Shown here piece by piece: positions 54,122 through 63,693 of a DNA stretch of 64,000 nt. Numbering within the stretch: the first letter of the stretch is position 1; each line of letters opens with the position of its first letter. The notes below the pieces were generated by a model. It was not told where the DNA came from. It did not search any database and saw nothing but the letters and a program-made list of their open reading frames with translations. The position numbers were made by a program, and so were the translations under genes. This stretch comes from Vagococcus allomyrinae (GTDB lineage: Bacteria; Bacillota; Bacilli; Lactobacillales; Vagococcaceae), in assembly GCF_017829975.1 (NCBI RefSeq), contig NZ_JAEEGA010000006.1, positions 186,001 through 250,000 on the forward strand, in the 5' to 3' direction.

Positions 54122-55075
54122 TTAAGGCTTCCACTGGGTGCGCATTTGATCCATTAAGTCCATAACATCGGTTGTTAAGTTCAATGAGTCATTAGGTAAT
54201 GTGCCGTCAATCATTTGGTTCATGTTGCTCACTTCGTAGTTTAATGCCAACGTTTCTTCTCCTGCGCGGAAGGTTTCAACTTCCCCATCTAAATACGTAA
54301 TAATCGCTGTATCTGCTCTAGGATAGTCATTGATTGTAATAAAGGCTTTCTCAAAAGCGACAATACCTTGTTTAGGCATTTTGGCTTGGAAAGTAAACGC
54401 AATCGTAGCCATCTCGTTTTGCTGATTGCGAAGAATAGTGACTGATTGTTCATCGACACCAGTTTGAAAAGGGCTCATTGTGGACTGGACAAAATCAGGC
54501 TGTTCTGATAAAAAGAGACGCACAAAGGATAGAGCATAAGTGCCAATATCCAAGATGGCACCACCTGCTAGTTCAGGACTAAAAAAACGGTTAGTCGGAT
54601 CGGGCTCTTTGAAACTGCCAAATGATGCTTGAATCATTTTTAACTTGCCGAATTCCCCGTTGTCAATGCGTTCTTTAAGAGTTAGGTACAAGGGCATATT
54701 AAAGAGTGTCATAGCTTCGGCTAAAATCAAGCCTTTTTCTGCAGCTAACTGTTTAGCTTGGGCTAATTCTACTGAATTCATGGTGATCGCTTTTTCGCAA
54801 AGAACATGTTTGCCATTTTCTAAAGCAGGCAAAATACTTTCCAAGTGATGGTTGTGAGGAGTGGCGATGTAGACGACGTCCACAAGTGGATCAGCAAATA
54901 AGTCATCATAAGAACCGAAAGCTTTGGTGATATTATGAGCTCTTGTGAAGGCCTCAGCTTTCGTTAAGTCACGGGAAGCCGCGCCGTAAAGTTCTCCTAA
55001 TTCTGGGTTGAAATTTTCAGCAAATTGAGTGGCAATCGAACCAAGTCCTACAATTGCCCAGCGGTAATGTGTCAT
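54122..55075 (-). CDS. Gfo/Idh/MocA family NAD(P)-dependent oxidoreductase
   Basis: A Rossmann-fold dehydrogenase. The nucleotide-binding loop is WAIVGLGSIATQFAE near the N-terminus. The family motif HVLCEKAITMNSVELAQAK, with the conserved Lys of the EKP-like triad (EKA here), lies near 95. The C-terminal half is the GFO_IDH_MocA dimerisation domain, with GGAILDIGTYALSFVRLFL. The substrate (a sugar or polyol derivative) cannot be inferred. The ATG at 55075 has AGGAGG 9 bases upstream. The length is 317 residues. Confidence 0.9.
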   Translation of the reverse strand: MTHYRWAIVGLGSIATQFAENFNPELGELYGAASRDLTKAEAFTRAHNITKAFGSYDDLFADPLVDVVYIATPHNHHLESILPALENGKHVLCEKAITMNSVELAQAKQLAAEKGLILAEAMTLFNMPLYLTLKERIDNGEFGKLKMIQASFGSFKEPDPTNRFFSPELAGGAILDIGTYALSFVRLFLSEQPDFVQSTMSPFQTGVDEQSVTILRNQQNEMATIAFTFQAKMPKQGIVAFEKAFITINDYPRADTAIITYLDGEVETFRAGEETLALNYEVSNMNQMIDGTLPNDSLNLTTDVMDLMDQMRTQWKP

Positions 55076-55188
55076 AAATAATTTCCTCCTAAATTTAATC
55101 ACTGTCTAAAGTTGAATCAAAACTAAAAAGCGCAACGTCACTGATTGCTTGCTGGCAAAATCTTTAAAGAATTAATTCAATAATAAGC

Positions 55189-55216
55189 GAGGGAATAATT
55201 AAGTGATGATTCCCTC
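55189..55216. other. Hairpin in the divergent oxidoreductase/hypothetical gap
   Basis: GAGGGAAT (55189-55196) and ATTCCCTC (55209-55216) form a perfect 8-bp dyad without a T run. It might be an operator or an mRNA hairpin; its role is not known. Confidence 0.35.
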
Positions 55217-55342
55217 ATCTGACTAATATAAGTATAGCAGAATTGTGTATGACTTGAAAAAAAATCAACTTTTTCTTAATATTATAGGTGAAAGGTGCTT
55301 TTTTTGAGTGACCGTTGTAGAATAGAGAATGAGGTGATGAAA

Positions 55343-55888
55343 ATGCATCAAGCTATGGTAAAAATTATTATCGATCGAATTCTAAGTCAATTTGATTCGG
55401 AGAATCGCTTTTGTAGCGATTATTTAGAAGTGCCTCTTCAACAATGGGAAGAGTGGAAACGTGGCAGTCTTGCTATGCAGCCAGAAGAAATGCAAAAAAT
55501 TAAAAGTCTATTTTCTGATTATGAGTGGATGTTAATGCAGAAAATTATTAAACAAACGATTCTCTTTCCTGAGAAACGCAATTATGTGGTAATGGAGTAT
55601 AAACGAGTTAAGTCGTTAATTGCCAAAAAGTGGCTTCAATCTGGTGAGGCAACAGTCGAGTTAATTAGTCAGAAAGATACCTATTCAAAATCACCAAGAG
55701 CTCAAAGTAAGGAAATGATCAATTTGAAAGTTTCCATGGAATATGGTGTGTGGGGATATGATGATATTTTGGAGTTCTCTTTACCAGCTGTTATTCAAAA
55801 ACAAATCGAAGATTCGCCTGTAGATTTGCTTGAATGGGTCAATGAAAATTTAACCGATACTTATGTTACCAATGAAGATCAAGAGTGA
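55343..55888 (+). CDS. Conserved-looking hypothetical protein upstream of vanY-type gene
   Basis: I do not recognise a family. The 181-residue protein is soluble, mainly helical in its first half (YLEVPLQQWEEWKRGSLAMQ, with an HTH-like look around EEMQKIKSLFSDYEW) and mixed in the second half, and ends in an acidic tail. The ATG at 55343 has GAGGTG 6 bases upstream. The carboxypeptidase gene begins 8 bases after its stop, so it probably heads a small operon with two peptidoglycan hydrolases. Confidence 0.65.
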   Translation: MHQAMVKIIIDRILSQFDSENRFCSDYLEVPLQQWEEWKRGSLAMQPEEMQKIKSLFSDYEWMLMQKIIKQTILFPEKRNYVVMEYKRVKSLIAKKWLQSGEATVELISQKDTYSKSPRAQSKEMINLKVSMEYGVWGYDDILEFSLPAVIQKQIEDSPVDLLEWVNENLTDTYVTNEDQE

Positions 55889-55896
55889 GGGATGTA

Positions 55897-56667
55897 ATGA
55901 CCAAAAAAATAATTGGTATTTTGTCTGTTCTGATGGTTGGGTTTATGGTAATCATTTTTTTCTTTCCGCCTGAGACGCAACCAAGAAAAGAAGCCGTGTC
56001 AGAAAAAAACACTAAAACGGCAACCTCGACTGCTGTTGCTACTAAAAAAGAAGTAGATAGTGAGTTACCAGATGTATCAAGATCGGATTGGCAACTGATT
56101 TTAGTCAACCACGACACTCCTGTAACAGCAGAACCTAAAACCTTAACGGCCATGAAAAACGGTTATCAGATTGATAACCGAATTTATGATGCTTACTACA
56201 AAATGGAAGCAGCAGCGGCTGAAGCTGGTTATTCTTTAACAGTTATTTCGAGTTATCGATCAATCGCTGATCAAGAAGCGGTTTTTGACGCAGATGTCAG
56301 CAAATATTTGGCAAGCGGACTGAGCGAACAAGAGGCTGAGGCAAAGGCTGAAGAATATGTTACACATCCAGGAAGAAGTGAGCATCACACGGGCTTGGCA
56401 GTTGATGTGGTTGATCAAGTCTGGTACGATCAGGGAAATGGATTAGAGGAAGAATTTTTTGAAACAGAAGCTGGTAAGTGGATTGATCAAAATTGTGCCA
56501 AATATGGTTTCGTCATCCGTTATCCTAAAAATAAGGAAGAAATAACGGGCATTAATTACGAACCTTGGCATTTACGCTATGTTGGCACTGAGAGTGCGAA
56601 TTATATGGTTAGCCATCAATTAGTATTAGAAGAATATTTAGATGTATTAAAAGAAGCAGGTAAATAA
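55897..56667 (+). CDS. VanY-type D-alanyl-D-alanine carboxypeptidase
   Basis: A zinc D,D-carboxypeptidase that trims the terminal D-Ala of peptidoglycan stems. An N-terminal membrane anchor (about 4-24) and a Thr/Lys-rich linker precede the catalytic domain. Zinc and catalytic motifs are SEHHTGLAVDVVD (SxHxxGxAxD, about 157-169) and EPWHLRYVG (near 221). ISSYRSIADQEAVF is also characteristic. The ATG at 55897 has GAGG 6 bases before it; a GTG at 55885 overlaps that site and the preceding gene. The length is 256 residues. It is not accompanied by a vancomycin resistance cluster. Confidence 0.92.
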   Translation: MTKKIIGILSVLMVGFMVIIFFFPPETQPRKEAVSEKNTKTATSTAVATKKEVDSELPDVSRSDWQLILVNHDTPVTAEPKTLTAMKNGYQIDNRIYDAYYKMEAAAAEAGYSLTVISSYRSIADQEAVFDADVSKYLASGLSEQEAEAKAEEYVTHPGRSEHHTGLAVDVVDQVWYDQGNGLEEEFFETEAGKWIDQNCAKYGFVIRYPKNKEEITGINYEPWHLRYVGTESANYMVSHQLVLEEYLDVLKEAGK

Positions 56668-57311
56668 TGAAAAATCAAAAAAAACGACCGGCTAAACGCC
56701 CCAAAAGTTATCAACGACGAACAAAAAAGAACTGGAAACAGTCTTTAACATTGTGGATTGCGGTTATTTTAATGTTAACTTTTTGTTTTGTCCTGAGCCT
56801 ATCGTTGTTAAGTGAACACTATGAGCGACCGCTAGAGGTCGCGCAAGTTCCTCAGTCAGAACTGTTTATTGATGAAATAGCCCCACACGCGAAAGTGATT
56901 CAAGAACGGCATAATATTTTACCAAGTATTATTTTGGGTCAAGCAATTCTTGAGTCTGATTGGGGGCAAAGTCAATTGGCAGCGACTTATGGTAATTTAT
57001 TCGGGATCAAGGCGTATGGCAACACGGATAAAGTTAATCTAGGAACCAGTGAATTTGTCGATGGTAAATGGATCGAAATCAAAGCTGATTTTCGTGTCTA
57101 TCCTAATTGGCAGGCGTCAATGGATGATCACGCCTTACTATTTGTCAATGGCGTGGATTGGAATCCAAATCTTTATCAAGGTGTTATTCAAGCAACGACA
57201 TACCAAGAAGCAGCCAGAGCTTTACAAGCTGCCGGTTATGCGACCGATCCTAATTATCAAGAAAAAATCATCGGTGTCATTGAGACCTATAATTTGAATA
57301 AGTATGATTAA
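56667..57311 (+). CDS. GH73-type endo-beta-N-acetylglucosaminidase
   Basis: A peptidoglycan hydrolase of the FlgJ/LytG-like glucosaminidase family. A very basic N-terminus (KNQKKRPAKRPKSYQRRTKK) is followed by a membrane anchor (about 28-48) and the GH73 domain: PSIILGQAILESDWGQSQLA, with the catalytic Glu, and GNLFGIKAYG, then FRVYPNWQASMDDHA. There are no LysM repeats. The ATG overlaps the preceding stop by one base, so it is coupled to the carboxypeptidase. The length is 214 residues. Confidence 0.9.
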   Translation: MKNQKKRPAKRPKSYQRRTKKNWKQSLTLWIAVILMLTFCFVLSLSLLSEHYERPLEVAQVPQSELFIDEIAPHAKVIQERHNILPSIILGQAILESDWGQSQLAATYGNLFGIKAYGNTDKVNLGTSEFVDGKWIEIKADFRVYPNWQASMDDHALLFVNGVDWNPNLYQGVIQATTYQEAARALQAAGYATDPNYQEKIIGVIETYNLNKYD

Positions 57312-57500
57312 AATCTTTTTTAGGGTGGAATATTGAACTGAAACTATTTCATGGTATAATAGGTATTTCAGTAACTGTTAGGCTAATTTTCAAAAGAGTG
57401 AACTGATTTCAGGGTGTTATGTCTTTAAATCGAAAAACAAGTTAGTTTAACATGACCTATTTAAATAAAATAGAACAGAATGATAAAAGGAGTTAATCAG

Positions 57501-57713
57501 ATGAGAAAGCATGTTAAGGTCATAAAAGGATTTTTAAGTGGTTTATTAGTGTCAATATGTCTGTTGGGAGTAGGGCTGGTTACAGAAGCTAGCAATGTTG
57601 GACAACCATTACCCGAAACTGGTGAAGAAATAGCTAAAACCGGTTTAGTCATTGGCGGTATTATCATCGTCATTGTGATCATTATCGTATTAATTCGTCG
57701 TAGAAAGAAATAG
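57501..57713 (+). CDS. 70-residue mini LPXTG protein
   Basis: A tiny secreted-type protein. A signal peptide (1 to about 30, ending GLVTEA) is followed by only about ten residues before LPETG at 37-41, then a hydrophobic helix (IGGIIIVIVIIIVLI) and RRRKK. It has every part of a sortase substrate but almost no cargo. AAAGGAG precedes the ATG at 57501 with 10-base spacing. It follows the glucosaminidase gene by 190 bases and has its own terminator. It could be a wall-linked peptide, a sortase competitor or a two-span membrane protein; its function is unknown. Confidence 0.75.
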   Translation: MRKHVKVIKGFLSGLLVSICLLGVGLVTEASNVGQPLPETGEEIAKTGLVIGGIIIVIVIIIVLIRRRKK

Positions 57714-57719
57714 AAGTAG

Positions 57720-57746
57720 GAGCTGGGGATGACCTAGCTCTTTTTT
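57720..57746 (+). terminator. Terminator after the mini LPXTG gene
   Basis: GAGCT (57720-57724) pairs with AGCTC (57736-57740), followed by six Ts. Confidence 0.75.
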
Positions 57747-57962
57747 ATTGCCAATGGTATTATTTGTGAGGCATTTAAACTTTTAAAAATAGTGGACTCT
57801 AAACGGAAATTCTGAGATATGGTAGTGGGAAATTTGTCCGAAAAGTTCTATTATCATCAGTTATATTTTTATATTAAATGTTTATGTTAAAAAATGAAAA
57901 AGCTTATTTTGTTGTAAATCTTAATAATCTAATGAGAAAATTAAAAATTATTAAGTTTTGGC
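57747..57962. other. AT-rich gap upstream of the xpt promoter
   Basis: About 215 bases of very AT-rich sequence between the mini LPXTG terminator and the xpt promoter. No gene, repeat or clear hairpin is seen. Confidence 0.4.
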
Positions 57963-57991
57963 TTGAAATAATGGGAATTATGGTAGATAAT
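57963..57991 (+). promoter_or_regulatory. Putative promoter of xpt-pbuX
   Basis: TTGAAA (57963-57968), 17 bases, GATAAT (57986-57991), placed about 27 bases before the riboswitch aptamer, as expected. Confidence 0.55.
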
Positions 57992-58017
57992 TAAGAAAAC
58001 TTTTTGAAAAATTACAA

Positions 58018-58139
58018 GCTTGTATATGATCATAATTGGTTGATCGTCTCTACCTGGTGCCGTAAATACCAGACTATAAGCAGAAATAGGCATATTTGAC
58101 CTTTTTTTGCTATGAAAAATAGCAGAAAAAGGTTTTTTT
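58018..58139 (+). promoter_or_regulatory. Guanine-class purine riboswitch with terminator
   Basis: The aptamer covers 58018-58081. P1 is GCTTGTA with TATAAGC. The conserved joining sequences are TATGATCAT, GTCTCTACC, CCGTAAAT and GACTAT. The base that selects the ligand is C (58074), which marks the guanine/hypoxanthine/xanthine class rather than adenine. The expression platform ends in a terminator: ACCTTTTTTTGCTAT (58099-58113) with ATAGCAGAAAAAGGT (58119-58133) and Ts to 58139. Ligand binding should switch off xpt and pbuX. Confidence 0.92.
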
Positions 58140-58151
58140 GTATTTTTTTAG

Positions 58152-58757
<606 letters not shown>

Positions 58758-58758
58758 C

Positions 58759-60066
58759 ATGGAACAGTCATCTAATGGTAAAGCAGCAGTTTTAGGCTTA
58801 CAACATTTGCTAGCGATGTATGCTGGTGCAGTCGCTGTCCCGTTATTAATTGGTCAAGGGCTGGGCTTTAATACAGAACAAATGACTTACCTGATTTCGA
58901 TTGATATTTTTATGTGTGGTGTGGCCACCTTGTTACAACTAACTGTCAATAAATACTTTGGGATTGGCTTGCCTGTTGTTTTAGGCTGTGCGATTCAGGC
59001 TGTCTCGCCATTGATTTTAATCGGCTCAACTAAAAGTATTGGGGCGATGTATGGTGCTATTATTGTGGCTGGGATCTTTATCGTGGTGATTTCCGGTGTT
59101 TTTTCTAAAATAGAGAAGTTTTTCCCGCCTGTTGTCACAGGGACGGTTATTACGGTGATTGGCTTGACTTTAATACCTGTTGCGATTGAAAAAATTGGTG
59201 GAGGCGTTAAAGGTGCCGAAGGCTTTGGTGATTTACGGAATATTGGTTTGGCGTTCTTAACGATCGCTCTTATTTTAGGGGTACAAGCTTTTGGTAAAGG
59301 TTTTTTTCGATCTATTTCAGTTTTAGTAGGCTTAGTTGGGGGAACCTTGGTTGCGTTAGTAACTGGTATGGTTAATTTCTCTGCCGTAAAGGAAGCTACT
59401 TGGCTTCATTTACCGCAACCATTCTATTTTGGGTTCCCAGAATTTGATTTAATGTCAATCTTACTTATTATTATCGTGTCAATTGTCAGTATGGTCGAAT
59501 CTACAGGTGTTTATTTCGCTCTGGGAGATATTACGGGCCAGAAAGTTGGGAAGGAAGAATTAAAAAAAGGCTATCGTGCTGAAGGTTTGGCTGTGATACT
59601 TGGTGGCATTTTCAATACATTTCCATATACCGGTTTCTCGCAAAATGTCGGACTTGTTCAATTATCAGGCATTCGTTCAAGACGGCCGATTTATTTTTCG
59701 GCGTTTTTCTTGATTGCATTAGGGTTGTTGCCAAAGGCTGGTGCAGTAGCTCAAATTATTCCTGAGCCTGTATTAGGTGGTGGAATGTTAGTAATGTTTG
59801 GGATGGTGGCTGTACAGGGAATGAAGATGTTGTCTAAAGCCGATCTGTCCAATGAAAAGAATCTATTGATTATAGCCATTTCAATTGGCTTTGGTCTTGG
59901 GTTTAATATGGTTCCGACGGTCTTTTCACAATTTCCAGCAGCTTTACAAATGTTTACAGGGAACGGTATTGTGATGAGTAGCTTTACGGCTATTTTGCTA
60001 AACATCGTGTTTAATTATGGCAATTTAGAGGGAACAAGATCAGTTGTAGCAGATAAAAGGGCATAA
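58759..60066 (+). CDS. pbuX: Xanthine permease (NCS2 family)
   Basis: A proton-coupled nucleobase transporter of the NCS2 family with about 12-14 membrane segments. It opens with GLQHLLAMYAGAVAVPLLIG. The family's signature lies around SMVESTGVYFALGDITGQKV and NTFPYTGFSQNVGLVQLSGI. The ATG at 58759 has GGAGG 10 bases upstream, within the xpt stop region; a longer in-frame reading from 58741 overlaps that site. The length is 435 residues. It forms an operon with xpt. Confidence 0.95.
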   Translation: MEQSSNGKAAVLGLQHLLAMYAGAVAVPLLIGQGLGFNTEQMTYLISIDIFMCGVATLLQLTVNKYFGIGLPVVLGCAIQAVSPLILIGSTKSIGAMYGAIIVAGIFIVVISGVFSKIEKFFPPVVTGTVITVIGLTLIPVAIEKIGGGVKGAEGFGDLRNIGLAFLTIALILGVQAFGKGFFRSISVLVGLVGGTLVALVTGMVNFSAVKEATWLHLPQPFYFGFPEFDLMSILLIIIVSIVSMVESTGVYFALGDITGQKVGKEELKKGYRAEGLAVILGGIFNTFPYTGFSQNVGLVQLSGIRSRRPIYFSAFFLIALGLLPKAGAVAQIIPEPVLGGGMLVMFGMVAVQGMKMLSKADLSNEKNLLIIAISIGFGLGFNMVPTVFSQFPAALQMFTGNGIVMSSFTAILLNIVFNYGNLEGTRSVVADKRA

Positions 60067-60165
60067 AAAGCCGAAAGATAAGCCATTAAAAAGAGGTGTC
60101 ACCTAATCGGTTGATTTTACGTCAAGTATATCTTAAAAGAATGTCAAAAAATTTGACTGAAAGTT

Positions 60166-60194
60166 TTGACACTAGCTCCTGCCATTGTTAAACT
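60166..60194 (+). promoter_or_regulatory. Putative promoter of the purK-like-purB operon
   Basis: TTGACA (60166-60171), 17 bases, TAAACT (60189-60194), 60 bases before the purK-like start. Confidence 0.55.
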
Positions 60195-60253
60195 AAGGAA
60201 GGAAGGTTGCCCTAAACGCCTTTACCTAGTCTTAAAGAAAGCAGGAGATGACG

Positions 60254-61396
60254 TTGTCAGAATTATTTATACCTGGTCAGACAATTGGTATAATCGGTGG
60301 TGGTCATTTAGCCCGATTATTAACGCTATCAGCTAAATCCATAGGGTTTCATGTCGGTATTTTAGCTCCAGAGCAAGGATGTACCGCAGCCGAAGTGGCT
60401 GATTGGCAGATAGTAGCAGATTACACAGATCAGTTGGCGATGGTTCGGATGGCTGAAAAGTGTGATGTTTTAACTTTTGAACATTTGGATAATGATCTTT
60501 CGTTAATCCGTCAAGTCGATGAGCTAGTGTCAATTCCTCAAAGTTTAGAATTATTGGAATTTCCTCAAGATCGGTTATTAGAGCGAACGTTTTTGGATGC
60601 CAGTAATATTAACATAGCCCCTTATGCGCAAATCAATCAGATTGGCGATATTGAAAAAAATATTGAAGCAATCGGCTTTCCTTGTATTTTAAAAGGCGAT
60701 CGAGGCCAAGGAAATGCTGAAAGCCAGCATGTGATGAAACGTATCTCTGATATTAGAGGCTGTTTGCCATTAGTGAGAGAGGGAACTTGCATTTTGGAAG
60801 CGATGATTCCGTTTGAAAAAGAGATCACTGTGATGATCGTCGGAAATGGCAATCATGATTATTCCAAGTTTCCAATTGTGGAGACCCGTTATCATAAGGA
60901 CGGCCGGTTTGCTCAAGGGATCGTGCCAGCTGAGTTGCCAAATGAAATTACTGAGGAAGCTTATCGTATTGCGGATGATATTGCCGTCACGTTAAACGTC
61001 CAAGGTATTTTAACGATTGAAATGTTTGTCACAGAAGCCGGCATGATCTATGTTAATTCTTTAGCGCCAGGCCCACATAGTGCTGGCCACTATTCTTTAG
61101 AAGCCAGTAATTTATCTCAGTTTGACGCTCATATCAGAGGCATTTGCGGGTGGCAATTGCCAGATATTAAACTTTACTCAGCAGCTATTATGATGAATGT
61201 CGCAAGTGAACAGTTAATTGAAACAATCAGCTACATCCCTTTTGAAAAAAATTGGTATCACCATTATTATGGCACAACCTCTTTAAGTAAAAATGATACT
61301 GTGGGTCACATAACGATTTTAACGGACGACGTTGAGTCAGAACTGGTTCATCTTGAGGGGATTCAAATCTGGGAAGAAAACTCAGATTACAGATAA
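60254..61396 (+). CDS. Divergent PurK-like ATP-grasp protein (altered active site)
   Basis: Related over its length to PurK, which converts AIR, ATP and bicarbonate to N5-CAIR. The N-terminal fold opens IGIIGGGHLARLL, and FEHLDNDL, ILKGDRGQG, FEKEITVMIVG and the C-terminal SQFDAHIRGICGWQLP are recognisable. Several family hallmarks differ. The glycine-rich GYDGKGQ loop is replaced around residue 145 (RGQGNAESQ), and the late motif, usually NEIAPRPHNSGH, reads NSLAPGPHSAGH near 268, losing a Glu and an Arg. Activity is therefore doubtful. The TTG start has AGGAG 7 bases upstream, and an ATG at 60248 is too close. The length is 380 residues. purE is not nearby. Confidence 0.82.
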   Translation: MSELFIPGQTIGIIGGGHLARLLTLSAKSIGFHVGILAPEQGCTAAEVADWQIVADYTDQLAMVRMAEKCDVLTFEHLDNDLSLIRQVDELVSIPQSLELLEFPQDRLLERTFLDASNINIAPYAQINQIGDIEKNIEAIGFPCILKGDRGQGNAESQHVMKRISDIRGCLPLVREGTCILEAMIPFEKEITVMIVGNGNHDYSKFPIVETRYHKDGRFAQGIVPAELPNEITEEAYRIADDIAVTLNVQGILTIEMFVTEAGMIYVNSLAPGPHSAGHYSLEASNLSQFDAHIRGICGWQLPDIKLYSAAIMMNVASEQLIETISYIPFEKNWYHHYYGTTSLSKNDTVGHITILTDDVESELVHLEGIQIWEENSDYR

Positions 61397-61431
61397 AGTA
61401 GTTGACTAATAAAATTAGAGGAGATAGTTAA

Positions 61432-62727
61432 ATGATTGAACGTTATACACGCCCGGAAATGGGAAATATTTGGACAGATGATAACCGCTACAATGCTTGG
61501 CTCGAGGTTGAGATTCTGGCTGCTGAAGCTTGGGCAGAGCTCGGCGAAATTCCACAAGAAGATGTGGAGAAAATCAGAGAAAAAGCCACGTTTAACGTTC
61601 CTCGTATTTTAGAAATTGAACAAGAGACCCGTCATGATGTGGTGGCCTTTACGCGAGCCGTTTCCGAATCTTTAGGAAATGAAAGCAAGTGGGTGCATTA
61701 TGGTTTGACGAGTACGGATGTCGTTGATACGGCTTATGGCTATTTGCTTAAACAAGCCAACGATATCTTGCGTCGTGATTTAGCCAGGTTTACTGAGATT
61801 ATTGGCGAAAAAGCGAGAGCGCATAAATTTACAGTTATGATGGGGAGAACCCATGGTGTTCATGCTGAGCCGACTACTTTTGGGTTGAAATTAGCATTGT
61901 GGTACTCAGAAATGACACGTAATATTGAGCGCTTTGAGCATGCGGCTAAAGGCGTTGAAGCGGGCAAGATAAGTGGGGCTGTCGGGACGTTTGCCAATAC
62001 GCCACCAGCAGTTGAAGCGTTTGTCTGTGACAAATTAGGGATTCGAGCACAAGATATTTCGACGCAAGTGCTGCCGCGTGATTTGCATGCAGAATACGTT
62101 TCAGCTATGGCGATTATCGCCACTAGTATTGAAAAATTTGCAACGGAAATTAGGAGTTTACAAAAATCGGAAACTCGTGAAGTGGAAGAATTTTTCGCTA
62201 AAGGTCAAAAAGGTTCTTCGGCGATGCCTCATAAGCGAAATCCGATTGGATCTGAAAACATGACTGGGCTAGCTCGCGTGATACGTGGTCATGTCCTAAC
62301 GGCGATGGATAATATGGTTTTGTGGCATGAACGTGATATTTCTCATTCATCGGCAGAGCGGATTATTATTCCTGATACTACGATTTTACTTGACTATATG
62401 TTAAATCGCTTCAGTACAATTGTCGAAAATTTAACAGTTTTTCCAGAGAATATGAAACGAAATATGGATGCGACATTTGGTTTGATTTATAGTCAACGCG
62501 TCTTACTACAATTGATTGATAAAGGGATGACTAGAGAAGAAGCTTATGATTTAGTTCAACCAAAAACCGCTTATGCTTGGGATCATCAAACCCAATTCCG
62601 TCCGCTGTTGGAAGCGGATGAAACCATTATGGCCGCCTTAAGCCACGCCGATTTGGATGAAGCTTTTGATTATCATTGGCATATGAAGCATGTTGAGACA
62701 CTTTTTGATCGTGTTGGTTTAGGCTAA
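61432..62727 (+). CDS. purB: Adenylosuccinate lyase
   Basis: Acts in purine synthesis on SAICAR and on adenylosuccinate (IMP to AMP branch). The fumarase/aspartase-superfamily signature is [15 protein letters not shown] (about 262-276), with the mobile catalytic Ser loop. [15 protein letters not shown] and the [10 protein letters not shown] segment supply further active-site residues. At 431 residues it is of normal size. AGAGGAG precedes the ATG, 35 bases after the purK-like gene, so the two form an operon. purB is needed for AMP synthesis even when de novo purine synthesis is absent. Confidence 0.97.
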   Translation: MIERYTRPEMGNIWTDDNRYNAWLEVEILAAEAWAELGEIPQEDVEKIREKATFNVPRILEIEQETRHDVVAFTRAVSESLGNESKWVHYGLTSTDVVDTAYGYLLKQANDILRRDLARFTEIIGEKARAHKFTVMMGRTHGVHAEPTTFGLKLALWYSEMTRNIERFEHAAKGVEAGKISGAVGTFANTPPAVEAFVCDKLGIRAQDISTQVLPRDLHAEYVSAMAIIATSIEKFATEIRSLQKSETREVEEFFAKGQKGSSAMPHKRNPIGSENMTGLARVIRGHVLTAMDNMVLWHERDISHSSAERIIIPDTTILLDYMLNRFSTIVENLTVFPENMKRNMDATFGLIYSQRVLLQLIDKGMTREEAYDLVQPKTAYAWDHQTQFRPLLEADETIMAALSHADLDEAFDYHWHMKHVETLFDRVGLG

Positions 62728-62730
62728 AGT

Positions 62731-62765
62731 GAGAGGGGGGACGATGATCGTCTCTCTCTTTTTGT
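62731..62765 (+). terminator. Terminator after purB
   Basis: GAGAGGGGGGACGA (from 62731) pairs with TCGTCTCTCTC and is followed by five Ts. Confidence 0.85.
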
Positions 62766-62856
62766 TTATGACAGCTAAGGAGATGTTTACTTGTTTTTCT
62801 GAATGATGAAAAGTTTGGTATACTGGATGCAGTGAATGAAAGAAAAGGATTAACTT

Positions 62857-63534
62857 ATGCGAATAAAAAAAACTGAGAAAAAGGTCTATGATTATTTATT
62901 AATTCAAATCGAAGAAGGCGTATTTGGGCCAAATAGCAAAATAGTCGAACAAGATGTGGCTTATCAACTCGAAGTCAGCCGTTCGCCAGTCCGAAGCGCT
63001 TTGCTTAGATTAGAATCTGAAGGATACATTAAATTGATTCCTTACAAGGGAGCTGTCGTGTTAAGTAAACAATTGGACAGTAAAACCTATGTTGAGCAGT
63101 TAAAGGTGTTTGAATTATTGTTTATCCAGTATCTCTTTCAGGTTGAGACAAAGAAGAACCAACTGCCTTTTAACCAGATTGTTGAACAATTAACATTTAT
63201 TTCTCAAGGAATTGATACGCAACCAAGAGAAACGGTTATTAGCATGGAAATGGACTTATTCAAATTGCTCTTAAGTGAGCAATCTAATCATTACTATAAA
63301 CAATTATTGTTGGGGATTATCAAAGGTGTGTTGGAAACCGATTTCGTCGGTGTAACATTGCCAGAGGAAGAAGCCCCCCTTCTGTTTTTTTATCATTTAA
63401 AGAAATTAGTGGGGTATTTAGAAGATGGACAGTATCCTCAAGGTCGTCGCGAAATAAGAATTTTAATCAATCACTTAGTCTTGGCAGTAATAGACAAACA
63501 AGACGTGGGACAATTAAATAAGTATGAATCGTAA
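62857..63534 (+). CDS. GntR-family transcriptional regulator (FadR-like, divergent effector domain)
   Basis: An N-terminal winged helix of the GntR family (about 1-70: KKVYDYLLIQIEEGVFGPNS, LEVSRSPVRSALLRLESEGY, then IPYKGAVV) and an all-helical C-terminal domain like FCD (about 80-215). The usual metal-ligand histidines of FCD are not evident: the expected D-x2-F-H helix reads DLFKLLL. The ligand is unknown. AAAGGA lies upstream of the ATG. The length is 225 residues. It precedes an aldo/keto reductase gene that might be its target. Confidence 0.85.
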   Translation: MRIKKTEKKVYDYLLIQIEEGVFGPNSKIVEQDVAYQLEVSRSPVRSALLRLESEGYIKLIPYKGAVVLSKQLDSKTYVEQLKVFELLFIQYLFQVETKKNQLPFNQIVEQLTFISQGIDTQPRETVISMEMDLFKLLLSEQSNHYYKQLLLGIIKGVLETDFVGVTLPEEEAPLLFFYHLKKLVGYLEDGQYPQGRREIRILINHLVLAVIDKQDVGQLNKYES

Positions 63535-63693
63535 GTGGTTACATGTATAATGAAAGATGTGTGAAGGCACAAAGAATTAATTAATGACAACAATGGCTGG
63601 AGTCTTACAGTTTGTTTCTGTTTTAGCAATTTTGGCTAGAACCAAGGGAGAAAGGTGTCAGTGAGACCCTGTAAATAAAAGGAGGAAGTGTCA

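Noticed and set aside
55897-56667. VanY-type gene as a vancomycin-resistance marker
   Set aside because: No vanR/S/H/A/X-like genes are nearby; the neighbours are a hypothetical gene and a glucosaminidase, so a housekeeping wall enzyme is more likely.
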